Assembly (NCBI GenBank): GCA_030272155.1
Contig: CP126203.1
Location: 2,232,001 to 2,296,000, forward strand
Direction of reading: 5' to 3'
Source: Tetradesmus obliquus
Taxonomy: Eukaryota; Chlorophyta; Chlorophyceae; Sphaeropleales; Scenedesmaceae
Length of the DNA stretch: 64,000 bases
Shown: positions 47,111 through 59,694 of the stretch, piece by piece
Layout of the letters: each line of letters begins with the position of its first letter
Position numbering within the stretch: the first letter of the stretch is position 1
The notes under the pieces: model-generated
The model's database searches: none
What the model was told of the DNA's origin: nothing
Seen by the model: the letters and a program-made list of their open reading frames with translations, nothing else
Translations under genes and position numbers: made by a program

Positions 47111-47632
47111 TGACCGTCAAAGCTGCTGCAATGTCGTGTCTCTGTCAATCTCAGGTAAACAAGGCTGCCTTGCCGCAGCGCACTGCACAGCAGCGTGAAG
47201 CTTGTCTATGGCTGCAGTCCTCATGGTTTTTTTGAACATGTAGTACACATGATGCGCTGCACAGGTACTGCCAGAAGCAGCGCTGCACACACAGGCAAGC
47301 AAGCAAGTTATATGGGCACACGTTGGCAGGATGGTTGCCGTGGTATATGCCTGCAGACAGCACACCACGCCACCTGGCTGCCTACTCAAGCTGCTGCTGC
47401 TGCTGTCTGCCCTGCAATGCCGACTGTACTTCATTCGGTTGCACGCTGCAGGCAAGCCGGACCAGTAACGGGGATGGCAGTAGCTGCTACCGAGTCATGT
47501 GCAGGACACACACAACAATGCTGCTATTGATGGACAATACACTCCAGCCCTGATGGTGGCGGCAGCTGGCCCAAGGTTGATGTACCAGCAGCAGTGTTCT
47601 GGCTGTCTGTGGCGGCTGCTGAGGACTTCTAG
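47111..47632 (+). pseudogene. decayed BNR-propeller tail behind the short paralogue
   Basis: 47111-47160 aligns with the end of the Pro-rich exon and its donor in the intact gene. 47444-47480 matches the segment coding SNGDGSRLL. 47550-47632 matches DDSGGSWF through WLSVAAAE, ending in TAG. Frames are broken and long parts are missing. It is a remnant of the C-terminal half of a BNR gene. Confidence 0.75.
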
Positions 47633-49351
47633 ACAGCGCTGGCTAGTTGTGTTTTGATGCCATCCTGCAAGGCAGCGGCAGCTGCCATGCATGCCACTTC
47701 AGTTTGACAGCAGCGTTGATGAACGCATGTGTTGGCAGGCACCGCAAGATGTCAGGGTGCATTGCTTGTTGTTCACTGATGCAGGGAAGTACAGCGCGTG
47801 ATGGGTGGGCGGAACAGTAACCCTTTTGGTGGGTGGGGTGTGGCGTCAACCGTCTAAGATTTCATGGCAAGTTCTGCCAGGTCAGTTGCTTTATATGTGC
47901 GTGTGCAACCGCTCTAAAGATGTGAGGGAGGGGTGTGTCGGCCACAGATCCTGCTGCTGTTTCGTGACTTATTGACTAAATCCAGCATCTACCAGTTGTT
48001 GAGACAGTGATGTCTACTCAGGGTGTGTATGCTTGCTTTACTGAAGGCAGTGTCTTGTATGCCTGTGACGTGTTTCTGTTTGGTGTGTTGAGAAGATGCA
48101 GGCTATCTCGGCCTGCTGGTCCGATGTATGTATTACACCCAAAACATGCCTCATGCTGCTATGTGATGCGCACATAGCACCTGCTTGCACAGCATGCTCA
48201 CATGCACAGCACGTGGTGTGCACATGCATGCTGCCTTGGGGACAGCTCTCCACTGTTGGTGTTGGCAACATGGGTTGGCACAGTTGCTGCCAGTGCCAGG
48301 CTAGAGAGTGCTTGTTGTGTGTCTCTGCCGCAGGTGTCTACAGCCACAGGTGCTGCGAGTTTTAAGGGCGTCTGGTCCAGTGCAGCACCTCTAGTAGTAT
48401 TGAATGTGTCCAGGCATTGTGTCATAAATCAGGGTTTTGTTTAGGGTCCGCCTCTCACTTGGGGCTGCTTTCCATTTCACGTGTTGTTGGCATATCTAAG
48501 GCGTTTTTTTGCGGTTGATACATAGCATATATGAGCATTATGCATTATAGCTTTACTCTTTGCCTGTCAGGCATCCAGTTCGTGATTGTTTGCTCTCACA
48601 GTGTGCTGCTTTGCTTTGCACCCATTTGACACAGTTTGCAGCCAGTTGGAACAGTTTGTGGATGGTCAGGGACCTCAGGAGCATCAGTTCAGTTGCATTC
48701 ACAGCATATGCGTGTTGGTTGTGTTGCTGTTGACAAAGATGGAGGCAGTCCAGCAGTGGTGGTGATGATGGTTGTCTCCGTTACTGGAGTACTCCTACTC
48801 TACTAGTAGAGGGAGGAGAGACATGATGATCAGGAGGTTGGCCAGCAGACGCTGAGCATCTGCCATTCACCGCACTGGCACTCAGTGGGCTGTCATTGGC
48901 TCGAAAACGGGCTGTGTTCCCGTCGTGTAACACACAAATCGTGGGTGGTGCGCCAATGTAATGTGCTGGAAGTGGGGAAGCAGGAGTGCTGGCTGGTGGT
49001 GCAGGCTGTTGATTCAAACTGACAGTCCAATTGCAGCTTGGCCTAGTGGTAACGTCCTTTCACACTGCCAAAACGCACTCACATATACGCATTTGAGCCA
49101 GCACTATCTTGTAAGACGCGATGGGAATGCCAGCAGCGGTGCTACAGCTGTCCTACCTTGTTACCACGTGGTGCAGGTCCCGGCCTGACAGTGACACACG
49201 GCCGCTGCCTTGACGATGACGCGCACCACTTCGGCGCGCTGGTTACACAACTGTTTTGATAATCAACGTCCCTGCTGCATCATATCGTGCGCAGGACTTG
49301 GCAGCAAACAGTCAGCAACAGCAGCAGCAGTCCCAAGCATCAGCAGCAAGC
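47633..49351. other. duplicated stretch without a supported gene
   Basis: Short ORFs only. The same sequence recurs in unit 2 at 57985-59694. The right end is presumably the promoter of the LRR-like gene. Confidence 0.45.
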
Positions 49352-50977
49352 ATGTCGACACGGCGTTCTTCCCGCTCCAGGTGAGCTCAGCAGCGCTGGA
49401 AACATTTTGAGCGTCTTTCAGGGTTGGATTGCTCTGCCAAAGTCAGGTGGCTTGGCAGCAGCTCCCTGCAAAGTATATCACAGTTGGTGTTGTGCGGCTT
49501 GATCCGGCTCTACTGGCTATAGGCAAAATAATGTAATCCACTCTCCTTTCAATAGCTGATTGCATCTGATTGAAGCACTTGCTGTTGCCACTGCAACTGC
49601 TGCAGGGCCCAAAAAGTGCAGGCAGCACCACCTACTGCAGCCCCCTGCCTGTTAAACAGCCCAGTGCTGCCAGTGCTGCTGCAGCACCCCTGCATGCGCC
49701 ACGTCAGCATCATCTGCTCGCTGCTGTGCACAGCTAAAGCTCTAGAGCAGCCGATCGCACAGTACCTGCGAGGGCAGCTGGCCGTGCAGTGCAACGTGCA
49801 GCAGAAAGGGGCCGGCAGCTGCCAGCTGCGCAGTGACTTCTTAGACTGGCTCGCACAGCACGCATGCCTCGCCATGAGCCTGCAGCTGCAGCTGCACCCA
49901 GCCTACCAGGCCACCTGCAGCAGCCTCGCCGGCATTGCAGCAGCCCTCAAACTTGCAGGAAAGCAGCGATCAAGCTCAAGCAACGCAGCAGCAGCAGGAG
50001 GCCGGGGTCTGGCGCTGGTGTCTTTTGAGGCTCCTGCAAGCACTGTAGCATTACTGCAAGCGCTGCCGGCAGCAACCCTAACTCGGCTAGACCCTGGCAC
50101 ACTCGTCCATGCTGAGCTAGATGAGAGAATAACAGCACCTAGGAAGGCGCTGCAGCGGCTGACGAGCTTGCAGGAGCTTGTGCTGCACCAGGGTGATGCT
50201 AACACGCTGCTGCAGGCAACCTCAAAGCTGCTGCAGCTGCGGCGGCTGAGTGCGCAGCAGCTGTCTGCCGCTGGCGTTGGGGCCTTCAAGCACTTGCCGC
50301 CGCAGCTGCAGAGCTGCACGTTCACGGCTGACCTAAGCGGCGGCATGACTGGGTTGCCTGCAGAGGAGGTGAGCGGTGACACACCGGCAGCAGCAGCAGC
50401 AGCAGCAGCAGCTCTGTGGTCTTGTGCGTGCGGAGGAGGTGAGGGCTGCTGATACACCGGCAGCAGCAGCAGCAGCAGCAGCTCTGTGGTCTTGTGCCTG
50501 CGGTGGAGGTGAGGGCTGCTGATACACCGGCAGCAGTAGCAGCAGCAGCAGCAGCAGCTCTGTGGTCTTGTGCCTGCGGAGGAGGCGAGGGGTGACATGC
50601 TGGCAGCAGCAGCAGCGGCAGCAGTGGCAGCAGCACTGTGGTCTGTTGCACAGCGCATGTTGGGGCTGCTATACTTGGTTCATCATGGCAGCAGCGAAGG
50701 CAGCTAGCACTGGCTGGTGATGCGTACATACATGCAGCACACCGCGCTGCAACATCAAGCACAGTGCCAGACAAACCTTAGCAATGCCGACGGCTTGCCA
50801 GGTTGTGGCTCGCCTGCTGCTGCTGCTGTCCCCCGCAGGAGACAGATAGCCACTCGCGCTGGGCCATGTGACTGGGCGCACTAAGCTGCTGCTGCTGCTG
50901 CTGCTCCTCCTGCCGCCTGCAGGAGATGATGGCTGCACTCGCGCTGGGCCACGTGACTGGGCTGACTGAGCTGCTGC

Positions 50978-51032
<55 letters not shown>

Positions 51033-51474
51033 GCCTGCAGGAGACGATAGCCGCTGTCACGCTGGGCCACATAACTGGGCTGACTGAGCTGCGGCGCTAC
51101 ATGCTGGAGGGAACCACGTTTGACCTGCAGCCAGGGTGTGCGTGGCCTTTGCTTGGAACGTTGATGCAAAAGCAACTGCTTGGGAACAGCAGGTCAGGCG
51201 GTGTTCAGGAAAGTTTGGGCACAGCGCAGACACACTGCAGGCACAGGCTGTTCAGCAATGCGTGGCACAGCGCGTTGCTGGCCACAGGTTGCCTGTTAGG
51301 CTGTGTCTGTCACAACTGCTGCTGCTGGTGCTGGTGCTGGTGCTGCTGCAACTATGTGGCGGCCTGCAGCCTGCGCCGCCTGATGCTGCCCAGTGTTACT
51401 GTAACCAACAGCTGGCAGATCTGACAAAGCTGCTGCTGCTGCTGCTGCCGCTGCCGCTGCCACTGCTGCTGCTG

Positions 51475-51526
<52 letters not shown>

Positions 51527-52465
51527 AGGGACATGGTGCGTCGCCGCCTGCGGCGCCTGACGCCGTCCAGCGTGGAGAGCATCCAGCAGCTGGCGGATCT
51601 GAGCGCGCTGGAAACCTTGGAGCTGTGGTCGGCTGAGATCATGGCGTCCGAGGTTCTGCGCCAGATCAGCAGCTTGACACACATCACGCAGCTGCGGCTG
51701 GGGTACTTTCCGAGGACCCCTGAGCGGATTGAGGAGCATGCCAATGTTTGGCCGGATCTGCCAGCTTTGAAGGGCTTGGACATTCAATGGCATCTGTCCG
51801 AGGAGGTGATGCCGTCACTTGTGGTGTCGCAGCTGCAGCGCTGCACCGGCCTGACTCAGCTTGGCATAGAGATCGAGCACGAGGACAGCTGGATTGAGGG
51901 CGCGGCTGCGCAGTTTGCGCAGGCGCTGGCGCAGCTGAAGCAGCTGCGGGAGCTGCGGCTGGCAGGATACGGCTTCACTTTTGAGGAAGAGGATGCAAGA
52001 TTCCATCACATGAGTGACACGCAAGTGGTGCTTAGCAGCCTGGCTCAGCTGCCGGGGCTGCGCAGCTTAGCGCTGCTGCGGCTATATCTGACAGATGACC
52101 GGGCGGTGCCAGCTGGCGCGACGATATCGGACGACCTGGGTTTACTGACGCAGCTCAGTCGGCTCGAGCTGGAGTGTTGTGAGACCTGGTTCGAGCATGA
52201 GCTCTATCCCAGCTGCCTGTGCCAGGCGCTGCTGCAGCTGACGCAGCTGCATGTGCTGCGGATGGCCCTGCATCCCGCGATGGTTGACGGCTGGGCGGCA
52301 AAGCATGCTGCGCAGATGGGGCAGCTGAAGCGGGTTGAGTGCTTTATGGAAGACTCTGATTCTGATAAGCTGAGCTGGGCTGGCAGGCCAGATGTGCGTG
52401 TGGAGCATATTGAACCTGACGGCAGCACCACGCATGTGTGCGGGGGAGGCTGTTTGGAGGGCTAG
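49352..52465 (+). CDS. leucine-rich-repeat-like protein (4 exons, 607 aa)
   Basis: Exons: 49352-49380 (MSTRRSSRS and a split Arg), 49606-50368, 51041-51135, 51529-52465 (1824 nt, phases fit). The short basic first exon is supported by its donor and by phase agreement. The middle part (LPVLLQHPCMRHVSIICSLLC) resembles the start of algal F-box/LRR proteins but is not a clear F-box. From residue ~200 to the end, Leu-rich repeats of ~24-30 residues occur (LTSLQELVL, LTHITQLRLGY, LPALKGLDI, LKQLRELRLAGYGF, LTQLSRLELE). No signal peptide or membrane segment is seen, so it is probably cytosolic or nuclear and a protein-binding scaffold. Introns hold echoes of the ends of exons 2, 3 and 4. A close copy lies at 59695. 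Confidence 0.85.
50369..50584 (+). repeat. three donor-side echoes of LRR-gene exon 2
   Basis: Donor copies at 50438, 50508 and 50584 follow the working donor at 50368 (periods 70, 70, 76 bp). Each keeps a G(A/T)GGAG/gtgag core and a CAG tract. The last has lost its GT (gcgag). Confidence 0.8.
50839..51040 (+). repeat. two acceptor-side echoes of LRR-gene exon 3
   Basis: Copies start at 50839 and 50923, the working exon at 51041. They keep the acceptor and variants of the codons for ETIAAVTLGHITGLTEL; the first is frameshifted. Growing CTG tracts separate them. Confidence 0.88.
51360..51425 (+). repeat. decayed acceptor-side echo of LRR-gene exon 4
   Basis: Encodes CSLRRLMLPSVTVTNSWQI, recognisably derived from the exon 4 start (RLRRLTPSSVESIQQLADL), about 165 bp upstream of it. 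A CTG tract lies between them. Confidence 0.7.
51478..51528 (+). repeat. (CTG)n tract forming the exon 4 acceptor, LRR gene
   Basis: About 16 CTG units ending directly in the CTGCAG acceptor of the exon at 51529. The homologous tract in unit 2 is much longer. Confidence 0.95.
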
Positions 52466-53560
52466 GTCCTGGCCTAGCCTTTTACGAGTGGGCGTAACCT
52501 GGGCATGACCTGTTGTGGAGATCACAGCTGGCGTGCTGCAAGGCTTGTTGGTGCATCTGGTTGCAAGCAGCGACAGCTAAAGGGAGAGGCTGCCTCTGGG
52601 AGTTGAACATTGCATCTGGTTGCAAGCAGCGACAATGCAGGTTGAACACATGCTCGGAGACCAGAACAAGAGACACTATGCCGAGAGGGGCTTGTTTGAA
52701 CCACGCGTTTTGATGGTTAGACAAGGAGGGCATCAAGGGTCCGACTTAGGTAACAGGCTTCGTAGGCCCTGGTACCCTTAGTAGGCCTCGCGAGGCCTTG
52801 GTAAGTCTCGGACGACCAAGCCTTGACCGAGCTGACAAGGCTTGTCATGATCAATGCTTGATTACTAGCCCTGGCGTGTGCGCTTATCAATGCTTGGTTC
52901 ACCATCCTTATCAACAAGGCCTTGGTCGTGCAGCAATCAAGGCTGCGTAGGCACATGTGCCGCTAGGGCTTGGCAGTAGCAGGCCCAAGTTCAGTAGTCT
53001 TTCCTGGTGCTCTGTTACACTGCAAAGAAGCAACACGTACAGCTTTGTACGCAACAACAACCCAGTGAAATATTGCAAGGCTCAAAATAAGAGCTCTCTA
53101 GGTGATAGAACTGCCTGCAGCAGCCCGTACTGCTGCATGCAAGTGCCCAGTTGCCAGATTCAAGGTGTGGATCCACGAACCCACAGCTGCTGACCCAGCA
53201 CCACAAAACATGTGGCACAAGGTAAAAGGAACAAACGGGGAATCTCGCCCGTGGCAACACATCATGAGCAACAAAGCAACGCGCCAACAGCATGGCCTTC
53301 ACAACTGCATGGAAGGGCATGTTGCTACTAAACACGTTGCTGCAGTTGACAGCAGCATACACGTACAACAACAAACTGCTATGATTGCTGCCTATCCTTG
53401 TTCCTCTCAAGATGCGGAATGTTGGTGCTCCTGCTTGTCCTCAGTTGACTTCACAACTTCAGCAGCTGGGCCTGTGCAATTGGGCATGTGCACCGCTGTT
53501 GCGGCTTTGCCTGGGACTGCCCTGCACAGTACAGCAGAATAATCCGGCAGCAGTTTATGA
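52466..53560. other. LRR gene 3' flank and spacer between duplication units
   Basis: 52466-52631 is still duplicated. Twice it contains a ~65-bp repeat with CATCTGGTTGCAAGCAGCGA. 52636-52675 is a partial copy of dispersed repeat R. 52740-52960 is rich in CAAGGCTTG/CCAAGCCTTG-type inverted motifs, including the perfect palindrome GGCCTCGCGAGGCC (52784-52797). No gene is supported in the unique spacer. Confidence 0.55.
52636..52675. repeat. dispersed repeat R, partial copy
   Basis: Matches the CAGGTTGAACACA...GAGACCAGAA core of the copies at 20201 and 63430. It starts within a few bases of the right end of duplication unit 1. Confidence 0.65.
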
Positions 53561-54002
53561 CAATACATGTCTGTGATCATTTTTGGGGGGCGTGATCCAC
53601 AGGTCAAGCGACTACGGCGCCACGTGGACAAGCACCAGCGTACCTTCTGCTTTTTGGCTTTCAGTCGCATCAGACAACAGCGGCCAGAAGTTGGCTGCAA
53701 CCTCATATCAGCTGGGCTCATTCAGCAACTCGACGATGCTCATCAGCACAGACGGAGGTGCTTCTTGGCAGGAGAGCGCTGTTGGCGCGTTGCAAGGCAG
53801 CAAGAGCAGCTTCATTTCAGTTGCAAGTAACGGCGATGGCAGTAGGCTGCTGGCGACTGCAGCTCTGGTTAGCGACAGCAGCACCACCATTGGTGAAGGA
53901 GCAATCTACTTCAGTGATGACAGTGGTGGCAGCTGGTTCAGGACTGATGCCGTGCCATCTGGGGTTGTCTGGCTGTCCGTGGCAGCTGCTGAGAAGTATT
54001 GA
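53561..54002 (+). pseudogene. truncated, frameshifted 3' end of the BNR gene
   Basis: Duplicate of the last ~440 nt of the gene at 40570, starting inside exon 4 at [10 protein letters not shown] with no upstream exons. One extra G in the run at 53584-53589 shifts the frame relative to the original, so even the junction is out of frame. From 53583 the propeller frame is otherwise open to the same stop at 54000-54002. Confidence 0.9.
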
Positions 54003-56562
54003 CATGCCAGCAGCGCCATTTGCATCCACTGGCAGTTATTATGTCGCTGCAATCACCATACCAGGCAACGGGTTGACTACCTGCTGCACGGTAATCCACA
54101 CTATCACATTATAAGCGCTGGCACAGCACAGTATGGCGATCCAGAACATCATTGATTGGCAGTGAAGAGCACACCCTGGGGCAAGCGCATGCGACAGTAC
54201 AGATGCAATGCTGCGTTGCTTGCCGCTACTTCTTGGATTTGCATCTTGAGCGAGGGCTGAAAGTTTGGGCATCCTGGTACCATCTGATGAGCATGCTCCT
54301 GTGCTGGATTCATATGTCGCCGGCAGCAGCATGCGTGTTGCACTCTGGGGCATTAAATGTGCGCGTTGATTGTTGCTGCCCTGCAGCGCCCCATGCTGTG
54401 TTGCATTTATGGAGAATGGGCCAGGGCTTTGCTCGTGATTTATCTGCATAACAGATTGACTGGTTGGTTGAAGATAGGCATCTGCCAGCCGTTTAGGCTG
54501 CAGCATTGCATGCAACTTTGCTCGACCGAGGGCAACTGCTGCAATGTATGTGATGTCTGCTGCTTGGTGATTGTAGAAACAGAGTTTGCCGCCCTGATGG
54601 CGCCCATGTATTTATAGGCACGCGTATATATTGTTGGGCCCAGCGCATGCGTATGCCATGCGCTATTGTGTTATGCACATGGACTGCCTGCTTGTACAGC
54701 ATGCCTGCACGCTGTGTTACACGTCATTATACTACTTATTAGTCTACACACCCTACCTTCCAGGAAGTTGCCTCTTGTCATTGAATAACAATTGCCGTCA
54801 ACCAAGACCCACCTGCTGCTTGTGCCTTGCCAGTTGGCCACTTTTTGCCGTGTTTCAGTTTTGTGCAGGCTGCCACAGGCGCCAGTGCTTTGATGGCCAT
54901 GTGGTGCGGTGCAGTAGTCCATGTTGTGCTGCTTGTGATTAGGGCACAATGTGGTGTTGCTATAGGGTTGTAATTACGCTTCGCCCTCTAGGTGTTGAGT
55001 GGGCAATGAGACGTGGCGTTACTTTTGGCCATGTTCAGATGTCACTGCAGAAGGTGCAGTGGTTGCCAACTTGTTGATCGACACTCTTGTTGTTGTGAAT
55101 GTTCGTTCTGCTGTATGTTTGCCAGGCTCTCAGAAGCATCAACTATCCAGACATGGCTGCTGTGGTGTTGGCGATTTCATACAGACGCTTCTCAAGGTGG
55201 CTATTTCATCTCAGGCCGATGGTATGCTTTGCCGTGACACCTCACCTACCTGTGCTGTTGCTTGTGTTGTTTGGCCAAGAAGATGAGCTGAGGGCAGCAA
55301 TCGCTGATCATCTGCCACCAGGGCGCTGCCAACGCATGGTGAAACTGCAGCAGTAGTATTTGCAGATGAGATGTGGGGCTTGATGCCTTGCACATGGCAT
55401 GCAGTACCAGCCTATCATCATCATCATGTTACCCATCAAGCCAGCAGTACCAGCTTATGTATACTTGTGTCATGCTCCTCAGCAGTGCTCACAGCAGTGT
55501 CCGTGAATTTGCAACACGTTGGAAAAAATGGGATGATGATGGTGAGGAGGAGGAGGAGGACGAGAGGCTGGGTTGGCCAGCAGACACTGAGCATCTGCAC
55601 TGCAGTGGCACGCAGTCGATTACGCGGCAATGTTAAGTACTCGAAGGCAATTCATTGACAGTAGTCAAGTCTCATGGCATCACCTCGTGTTACTGAAGTG
55701 AAGAAGCAAGAGTGTTGGCTGTTGCTGCAGGCTGTTGAGTCAAACTGGCCCAGCATGGACTGGAGCCTCAAATGCAGCATGCGCATGCATGGCTGCGCAT
55801 CAGCAGGCTGCTTGCTCATGTGCAGTGCCGTTTCCCGAACTCGGTGATCTGAAACAGGAAACAGACACGACAATGCCCTGATATCTCAGGACCTCAGGGC
55901 TGCGACTGTAAAAAGCGAAAACAAAGTGCACTGCATGGTTGAGTCAACCTGTCAGGCCCTGAGGGCGACGACAGCTGTGGCTGCCCCACCAGGGGTGTGC
56001 GTTTATACAGTAGTCGGGGCTGAGCAAGTCAATTACGCGTGAACTGTTACGCGTAGATTCAAGAAAAGGAATGTGTAAGAGCCAGGGGTTGTGCTGGCAA
56101 GAGCTGTGTTCTCTTGTGAATGTGCTGATGTACTGCTTGGCCCAAGCAAGGAAACTATCCCCAGATACACCTTGAATATGGCTTTTTACAGGCACGGTGT
56201 CACTTTGGAGGAGATCAAACGGTGCAGAAGCCTGACAGCGACAGCAGCACGGCAACACAAAAAACAAACCCTTCGTCACTGTTTACACTCGCTCCATCGT
56301 CTGGTGACACACACATAAAATCTGTCAGCATGTTTCGCACAACTTTAAAGCGCAATTTGCAACGGAAATCCCTTGTGGCCCAACACAATGCAAGTTCGAA
56401 AAGTGTCACTGACAATACCGTTGAACCTTTGCAGCTTCGCTGGACGCCTTCTTTGGCAAATCGCTCGTGCAAACACGTTGTGTAAACTTGAAAGATAAGA
56501 GACGAGTACCCGTCTCCTCTTACATCTCGTGTGCGAGGTTGTTGGTGCTCAAGTTGGTTGAG
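54003..56562. other. duplicated intergenic stretch, no supported gene
   Basis: Counterpart of 43422-46184, shorter by a ~190-bp deletion near 54240. Contents are otherwise the same, including the TTACGCGT motifs near 56033 and 56047. Confidence 0.5.
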
Positions 56563-57465
56563 ATGAACTTTCCCAAGATGCGCAAGCTGCTGCTCCTGGC
56601 CGCTGCTACAGTGTTGTTTGCAGCAAGTCTGGCCGAATCATCGCGCAGACTGCATGGTGGCTTCTCGCTGTCGTTCAACCTCCCCGCGACGGGTGGTGGC
56701 AAGGCAGACCTCTTTTCGCTGAAGTGCTCCCTGCTGGGCAAGTTTTTCTTCATCACCCCCTACTGTGGCGACGAAGTAAGTGTTTGCGCTCAAAAGCAGC
56801 GGCGTGCGCGTCCTAAGAAACACTAAGCCAGGGGCCCACAGCAGCAGCGCAGTACTGGCACTGTACAGTGCACCTGGCCAGGAACAGCCATGGCTGCCTT
56901 GTGTGAGCAGCACTATCTCTTTGCTCTCTTCAAAAATTAATCCACTAACACATCAATTGTGTGCGTGCAGGCTCCTCCTCTCCCTCCCTCTCCCTCACCG
57001 GAACTCTCACCCTCTCCCTCACCAGAGCCCTCACCTGAACCCTCACCAGAGCCCTCGCCAGAGCCCTCACCTGAACCCTCACCTGAGCTCTCACCTGAAC
57101 CCTCACCTGAGCCCTCGCCAGAGCCCTCACCAGAGCCCTCACCCGAACCCTCACCAGAGCCCTCGCCAGAGCCCTCACCAGAACCCTCACCAGAGCCCTC
57201 ACCAGAGCCCTCACCTGAACCCTCACCAGAGCCCTCACCTGAACCCTCACCAGAGCCCTCACCAGAGCCCTCACCTGAACCCCCAGCAGAGCCCTCACCT
57301 GAACCCTCACCAGAGCCCTCACCAGAGCCTTCACCTGAACCCTCACCAGAGCCCCCAACTGAACCCTCACCAGAGCCCCCAGCTGAGCCCTCACCTGAAC
57401 CCTCGCCAGAGCCCCCAACTGAACCCTCACCAGAGCCCTCACCTGAACCCTCCCCCACTCCTTAG
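56563..57465 (+). CDS. secreted Pro/Ser/Glu-repeat protein, second copy (2 exons, 235 aa)
   Basis: Exons: 56563-56775 and 56971-57465 (708 nt). Nearly identical to the gene at 46185: the same signal peptide with His4 changed to Pro, the same [17 protein letters not shown] module, then SPEP repeats. The repeat array is eight residues shorter. It also ends in TAG at the position where the longer BNR paralogue reads on. Expression is unknown; truncation before duplication explains both copies. Confidence 0.75.
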
Positions 57466-57984
57466 TGACCGTCAAAGCTGCTGCAATGTCGTGTCTCTGT
57501 CAATCTCAGGTAAACAAGGCTGCCTTGCCGCAGCGCGCTGCACAGCAGCGTGAAGCTTGTCTATGGCTGCAGTCCTCATGCGTTTTCTGAACATGTAGTA
57601 CACATGATGCGCTGCACAGGTACTGCCAGAAGCAGCGCTGCACACACAGGCAAGCAAGCAAGTTATATGGGCACACGTCGGCAGGATGGTTGCCGTGGTA
57701 TATGCCTGCAGACAGCACACCACGCCACCTGGCTGCCTACTCAAGCTGCTGCTGCTGTCTGCCCTGCAATGCCGACTGTACTTCATTCGGTTGCACGCTG
57801 CAGGCAAGCCGGACCAGTAACGGGGATGGCAGTAGCTGCTACCAAGTCCTGTGCAGGACACACACAACAACGCTGCTATTGATGGACATTACACTCCAGC
57901 CCTGATGGTGGCGGCAGCTGGCCCAAGGTTGATGTACCAGCAGCAGTGTTCTGGCTGTCTGTGGCGGCTGCTGAGGACTTCTAG
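57466..57984 (+). pseudogene. decayed BNR tail, second copy
   Basis: Counterpart of 47111-47632, ending in the TAG at 57982-57984. It has the same lesions, so decay came before the segmental duplication. Confidence 0.7.
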
Positions 57985-59694
57985 ACAGCGCTGGCTAGTT
58001 GTGCCATCCTGCAAGGCAGCGGCAGCTGCCATGCATGCCACTTCAGTTTGACAGCGGCGTTGATGAACGCATGTGTTGACAGGCACCGCAAGATGTCAGG
58101 GTGCATTGCTTGTTGTTTATTGATGCATGGAAGTACAGCGCGTGATGGGTGGGCGGAACAGTAACCCTTTTGGTGGGTGGGGTGTGGCGTCAACCGTCTA
58201 AGATTTCATGGCAAGTTCTGCCAGGTCAGTTGCTTTATATGTGCGTGTGCAACCGCTCTAAAGATGTGAGGGAGGGGTGTGTCGGCCACAGATCCTGCTG
58301 CTGTTTCGTGACTTTTTGACAAATCCAGCATCTACCAGTTGTTGAGACAGTGATGTCTACTCAGGGTGTGTATGCTTGCTTTACTGAAGGCAGTGTCTTG
58401 TATGCCTGTGACGTGTTTTTGTTTGGTGTGTTGAGAAGATGCAGGCTATCTCGGCCTGCTGGTCCGATGTATGTATTACACCCAACACATGCCTCATGCT
58501 GCTATGTTATGCGCACATAGTACCTGCTTGCACAGCATGCTCACATGCACAGCACGTGGTGTGCACATGCATGCTGCCTTGGGGACAGCTCTCCACTGTT
58601 GGTGTTGGCAACATAGGTTGGCACAGTTGCTGCCAGTGCCAGGCTAGACAGTGCTTGTTGTGTGTCTCTGCCGCAGGTGTCTACAGCCACAGGTGCTGCG
58701 CGTTTTAAGGGCTTCTGGCCCAGTGCAGCACCTCTAGTAGTGTTGAATGTGTCCAGGCATTGTGTCATAAATCAGGGTTTTGTTTAGGGTCCGCCTCTCA
58801 CTTGGGGCTGCTTTCCATTTCACGTGTTGTTGGCATATCTAAGGCTTTTTTTTGCGGTTGATACATAGCATATATGAGCATTATGCATTATAGCTTTACT
58901 CTTTGCCTGTCAGGCATCCAGTTCGTGATTGTTTGCTCTCACAGTGTGCTGCTTTGCTTTGCACCCATTTGACACAGTTTGCAGCCAGTTGGAACAGTTT
59001 GTGGATGGTCAGGGACCTCAGTAGCATCAGTTCAGTTGCATTCACAGCATATGCGTGTTGGTTGTGTTGCTGTTGACAAAGACGGAGGCAGTCCAGCAGT
59101 GGTGGTGATGATGGTTGTCTCCGTTACTGGAGTACTCCTACTCTACTAGTAGAGGGAGGAGAGACATGATGATCAGGGGGTTGGCCAGCAGACGCTGAGC
59201 ATCTGCCATTCACCGCACTGGCACTCAGTGGGCTGTCATTGGCTCGATAACGGGCTGTGTTCCCGTCGTGTAACACACAAATCGTGGGTGGTGCGCCAAT
59301 GTAATGTGCTGGAAGTGGGGAAGCAGGAGTGCTGGCTGGTGGTGCAGGCTGTTGATTCAAACTGACAGTCCAATTGCAGCTTGGCCTAGTGGTAACGTCC
59401 TTCCACACTGCCAAAACGCACTCACATATACGCATTTGAGCCAGCACTATCTTGTAAGACGCGATGGGAATGCCAGCAGCGGTGCTACAGCTGTCCTACC
59501 TTGTTACCACGTGGTGCAGGTCCCGGCCTGACAGTGACACACGGCCGCTGCCTTGACGATGACGCGCACCACTTCGGCGCGCTGGTTACACAACTGTTTT
59601 GATAATCAACGTCCCTGCTGCATCATATCGTGCGCAGGACTTGGCAGCAAACAGTCAGCAACAGCAGCAGCAGTCCCAAGCATCAGCAGCAAGC
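57985..59694. other. duplicated stretch without a supported gene
   Basis: Counterpart of 47633-49351. I see only short ORFs and the presumed promoter of the second LRR-like gene. Confidence 0.45.

Larger units (their letters stand above)
42981..52631. repeat. segmental duplication, unit 1
   Basis: Collinear with 53561-62991 over its full length, with scattered substitutions and small indels. It contains the BNR gene 3' end, a Pro/Ser gene, its decayed tail and an LRR-like gene. Unit 1 keeps ~190 bp near 43670-43855 that unit 2 lacks. Confidence 0.95.

Noticed and set aside
53102-53542. 146-codon ORF in the spacer between duplication units
   Set aside because: No recognisable motif and no signal peptide or splice partners. 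The composition resembles neighbouring random frames.
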